Assembly: GCA_963662155.1 (NCBI GenBank) | Contig: OY759262.1 | Location: 67,411,203-67,475,202 of the forward strand | From: Lamellibrachia columna | Taxonomy: Eukaryota > Annelida > Polychaeta > Sabellida > Siboglinidae | Reading direction: 5' to 3' | DNA length: 64,000 bases | Part shown: positions 61,204-64,000 of the stretch, piece after piece | Layout: the number at the start of each line of letters is the position of its first letter | How positions within the stretch are numbered: position 1 is the first letter of the stretch | The notes under the pieces: generated by a model | Seen by the model: the letters and a program-made list of their open reading frames with translations, nothing else | What the model was told of the DNA's origin: nothing | The model's database searches: none | Made by a program: the position numbers and the translations under genes

Positions 61204-62410
61204 GCTGCATATTTTGTCTTGTGCAGTAACCTATTTCAGATAAAATTATGATAAATAAAATAATATATGCTATGGAAATAATGATTCCATGTAGTAAATA
61301 GTGTGCATGATTCCATGTAGTAAATAGTGTGCACTCTAAAATGCTCAGGCATTCCCATCATAATTATTATTAAGAATTACCACTATAAATCAATGATAAC
61401 ATAGTTTACTCTTTCAATTTACACTTTACTGTTTGAGAATGTATTAGTACTATATTTGTTTTATTATCTATCAAAATATTAATTATTAAGGAATAATACA
61501 AACTTATCTATGCTATTCAATGAAATCCATTTTAGCATATCATTTATTCAAATCAATCACTTTACTCCGGAATATTACACCCATATAAAATATAGGCTAG
61601 ACTAAAAAGTGTGACAGTGGGTAATCCCCGTGACACAAACATATGTGACACCCCACATCAAAACCAACCACAAGGGAACAAAAAATGAGTTGTTAACAGA
61701 AGCAGCTATTTCTTAGTTTTGACAAACACTGCAGTTTATAGGTTCAATGCACACCAATATGAATACAATATGTACCACACAGAGTCTTCTAAGTGACTCT
61801 CACGTATCGTTCCACCATAATAGACAAGTGAATTGTTCAAGTGTATAGGTACAATATGATTTAAACAGAGTAATTTTTACTTATTCAGTACACATAGAAT
61901 GATTAAAACTATGAAACTGAACCTTTGTCTCATGCAATGTTTATTGTTCTACTCCTCTTTCCAGTATGTATTCTTACACACATTTATATATTATTATTAT
62001 CAAAATCACACATTATAACATACCACGGATTTAGGTAATGTCATTATTTTTTAACTTTGACAACATCAATATAATATATTTTAGCAAAAAAATTTTTTAT
62101 ATTAACACTTGTATTCATTGAAAAAGTACAACTTGTCGTGTTCCTAGGTACATTTCCAGAAGTTCTAGTTATCACGCCGTAAATGAACATGGCACACATT
62201 ATAAGGTTGCCGAGTTTCAAATCGCTTAGTTAGGGCTTAGCCTTAGGCTTAAGCCTCAGGATTAGCCTAATGCATGTGTATTTAAAAACTGATAACAAAC
62301 TAACATCAATGACCAAGTCGATGACTTCGCAGTCAGAGTCAGTGTCAGTGTCTGCAATACTGAATACTGAATACACGGTGTTACTTTTTACTAGTTTTAT
62401 TTTTTAGACA
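61204..62410. other. Unique AT-rich sequence
   Basis: A 27-bp ATGATTCCATGTAGTAAATA duplication at 61283-61332. No gene is recognised. Confidence 0.6.
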
Positions 62411-62756
62411 GTTTTATCTTGTGACTTGTCTCGTTCTGTCTGTTAAATCGTTCACCGTGTGCCCTACTTTCCACATAGCGTCTGATATTGGTGATGGGTT
62501 GATTTTTCGCTTTTTCGCACAAAAGAGGCGCTTGGAGGTGAAATTTTTCATCCACCACAATTTATATATGGAAGTGTCTTTGTTATCTTTTTCAAAAAGA
62601 GAGTTCCATTTGGTCGCTTGTGCATTTGAAAAAAACTGCGTCGTTTCGTACTCAGCTGAGTACATACTCAAGACGTTTTATAACCACTGTTGAGCACGGA
62701 AACTCTGGTGAGCATGAAATATCAGACTTGAGCACAGACGAGCTTGATTATGGTTT

Positions 62757-64000
62757 ACAACCTGTACATATGGAGTATTTCAACAAGACACTGTACATCT
62801 GGAGGAGTTCAACAAGACACTGTACATCTGAAGGAGTTCAACAAGACACTGTACATCTGGAGGAGTTCAACAAGACACTGTACATCTGGAGGAGTTCAAC
62901 AAGACACTGTACATCTGAAGGAGTTCAACAAGACACTGTACATCTGGAGGAGTTCAACAAGACACTGTACATCTGGAGGAGTTCAACAAGACACTGTACA
63001 TCTGGAGGAGTTCAACAAGACACTGTACATCTGGAGGAGTTCAACAAGACACTGTACATATGGAGGAGCTCAACAAGACACTGTACATCTGGAGGAGTTC
63101 AACAAGACACTGTACATCTGGAGGAGTTCAACAAGACACTGTACATCTGGAGGAGTTCAACAAGACACTGTACATCTGGAGGAGTTCAACAAGACACTGT
63201 ACATCTGAAGGAGTTCAACAAGACACTGTACATATGGAGGAGTTCAACAAGACACTGTACATCTGAAGGAGTTCAACAAGACACTGTACATATGGAGGAG
63301 TTCAACAAGACACTGTACATATGGAGGAGTTCAACAAGACACTGTACATCTGGAGGAGTTCAACAAGACACTGTACATCTGGAGGAGTTCAACAAGACAC
63401 TGTACATATGGAGTATTTCAACAAGACACTGTACATCTGGAGTATTTCAACAAGACACTGTACATCTGGAGTATTTCAACAAGACACTGTACATATGGAG
63501 TATTTCAACAAGACACTGTACATATGGAGGAGTTCAACAAGACACTGTACATATGGAGGAGTTCAACAAGACACTGTACATATGGAGTATTTCAACAAGA
63601 CACTGTACATCTGGAGTATTTCAACAAGACACTGTACATCTGGAGTATTTCAACAAGACACTGTACATATGGAGGAGTTCAACAAGACACTGTACATATG
63701 GAGTATTTCAACAATACACTATACATATGGAGGAGTTCAACAAGACACTGTACATCTGGAGGAGTTCAACAAGACACTGTACATCTGGAGTATTTCAACA
63801 ATACACTATACATCTGGAGGAGTTCAACAAGACACTGTACATATGGAGGAGTTCAACAAGACACTGTACATATGGAGGAGTTCAACAAGACACTGTACAT
63901 CTGGAGGAGTTCAACAAGACACTGTACATCTGGAGGAGTTCAACAAGACACTGTACATCTGGAGGAGTTCAACAAGACACTGTACATCTGGAGGAGTTCA
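62757..64000. repeat. 29-bp minisatellite, ~43 copies, running off the window
   Basis: Unit AGGAGTTCAACAAGACACTG TACATCTGG with GGAGTATTT and CATATGG variants. On the gene strand it reads GTTGAACTCCTCCAG/ATGTAC, which looks like an acceptor, but no exon is in view. ORFs across it are chance. Confidence 0.95.

Larger units (their letters stand above)
58722..62764. mobile_element. Harbinger-like DNA transposon remnant with internal array
   Basis: The left end GAGGTTATAAACCGTACTCAAGCTC region (58722) matches the reverse complement of the right end (62740-62764) at roughly 19 of 25 positions, and the match continues inward with GTGCTCAAG/TTTC blocks. Inside, plus-strand 59082-59273 encodes QFRFMPQTALFHEHLS, resembling the start of Harbinger transposases. 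Minus-strand 62671-62414 encodes a short basic protein (SAEYETTQFFSNAQATKWNS) that could be the Myb-like partner. Both are too short to be active. A 47-bp array (60070-61205) lies inside. Confidence 0.55.

Noticed and set aside
62414..62693. VPS54 N-terminal exon near 62.5 kb
   Set aside because: Neither strand resembles VPS54; the segment lies within the Harbinger-like element.

Overview
This is eukaryotic, almost certainly invertebrate metazoan, DNA. It contains one large intron-rich gene read on the minus strand, non-LTR retrotransposons of several families, a tRNA-like SINE head, a Harbinger-like DNA element, and an extreme load of minisatellites. By eye, more than half of the 64 kb is tandem repeat. 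The species cannot be fixed from the sequence.

The gene is VPS54, the GARP-complex subunit for endosome-to-trans-Golgi retrograde transport. I recognised 16 exons between 58227 (5' side) and 5706 (3' side), all with GT-AG borders. All exon phases agree, and together they give 1596 nt (532 codons) without a stop. The N-terminal exons (above 58227) and the C-terminal exons (below position 1) lie outside the window. Recognition rests on remembered animal VPS54 sequence; no alignment was run.

Layout from low to high coordinate: an 80-bp array with a VPS54 exon at its edge and a 29-bp array beyond it (1-7740); a LINE with an internal 28-bp array (8090-12785); small elements and the exon at 14224-14275; a degraded LINE (16815-18150); the 36-nt exon with its 42-bp array (19400-19919) and a 47-bp array (to 22015); a LINE interrupted by 45-bp, TA and 33-bp arrays (22200-27830); six exons in 28260-32130; an endonuclease-bearing LINE fragment, SINE head and 55-bp array (32730-37118); exons at 37199-43707 with 24/26-, 34- and 64-bp arrays; a long intron of 17-, 40-, 39-, 60- and 26-bp arrays (43708-52680); exons at 52681-58227 with their own arrays; a Harbinger-like element (58722-62764); and a 29-bp array to the window end.

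The most unusual property is that many arrays are built from the exon edges of VPS54 itself. The repeat units contain the end of an exon plus its real 5' or 3' splice site, so dozens of decoy splice sites sit beside the genuine ones. For the 36-nt exon (19884-19919) the repeat is 42 bp and open in the exon's frame. Use of any downstream donor copy would therefore lengthen the protein by about 14 residues per unit without a frameshift. The same amplification also acted inside LINE coding sequence and on a SINE/exon chimera, so it looks like a local or genome-wide process rather than a property of one element.
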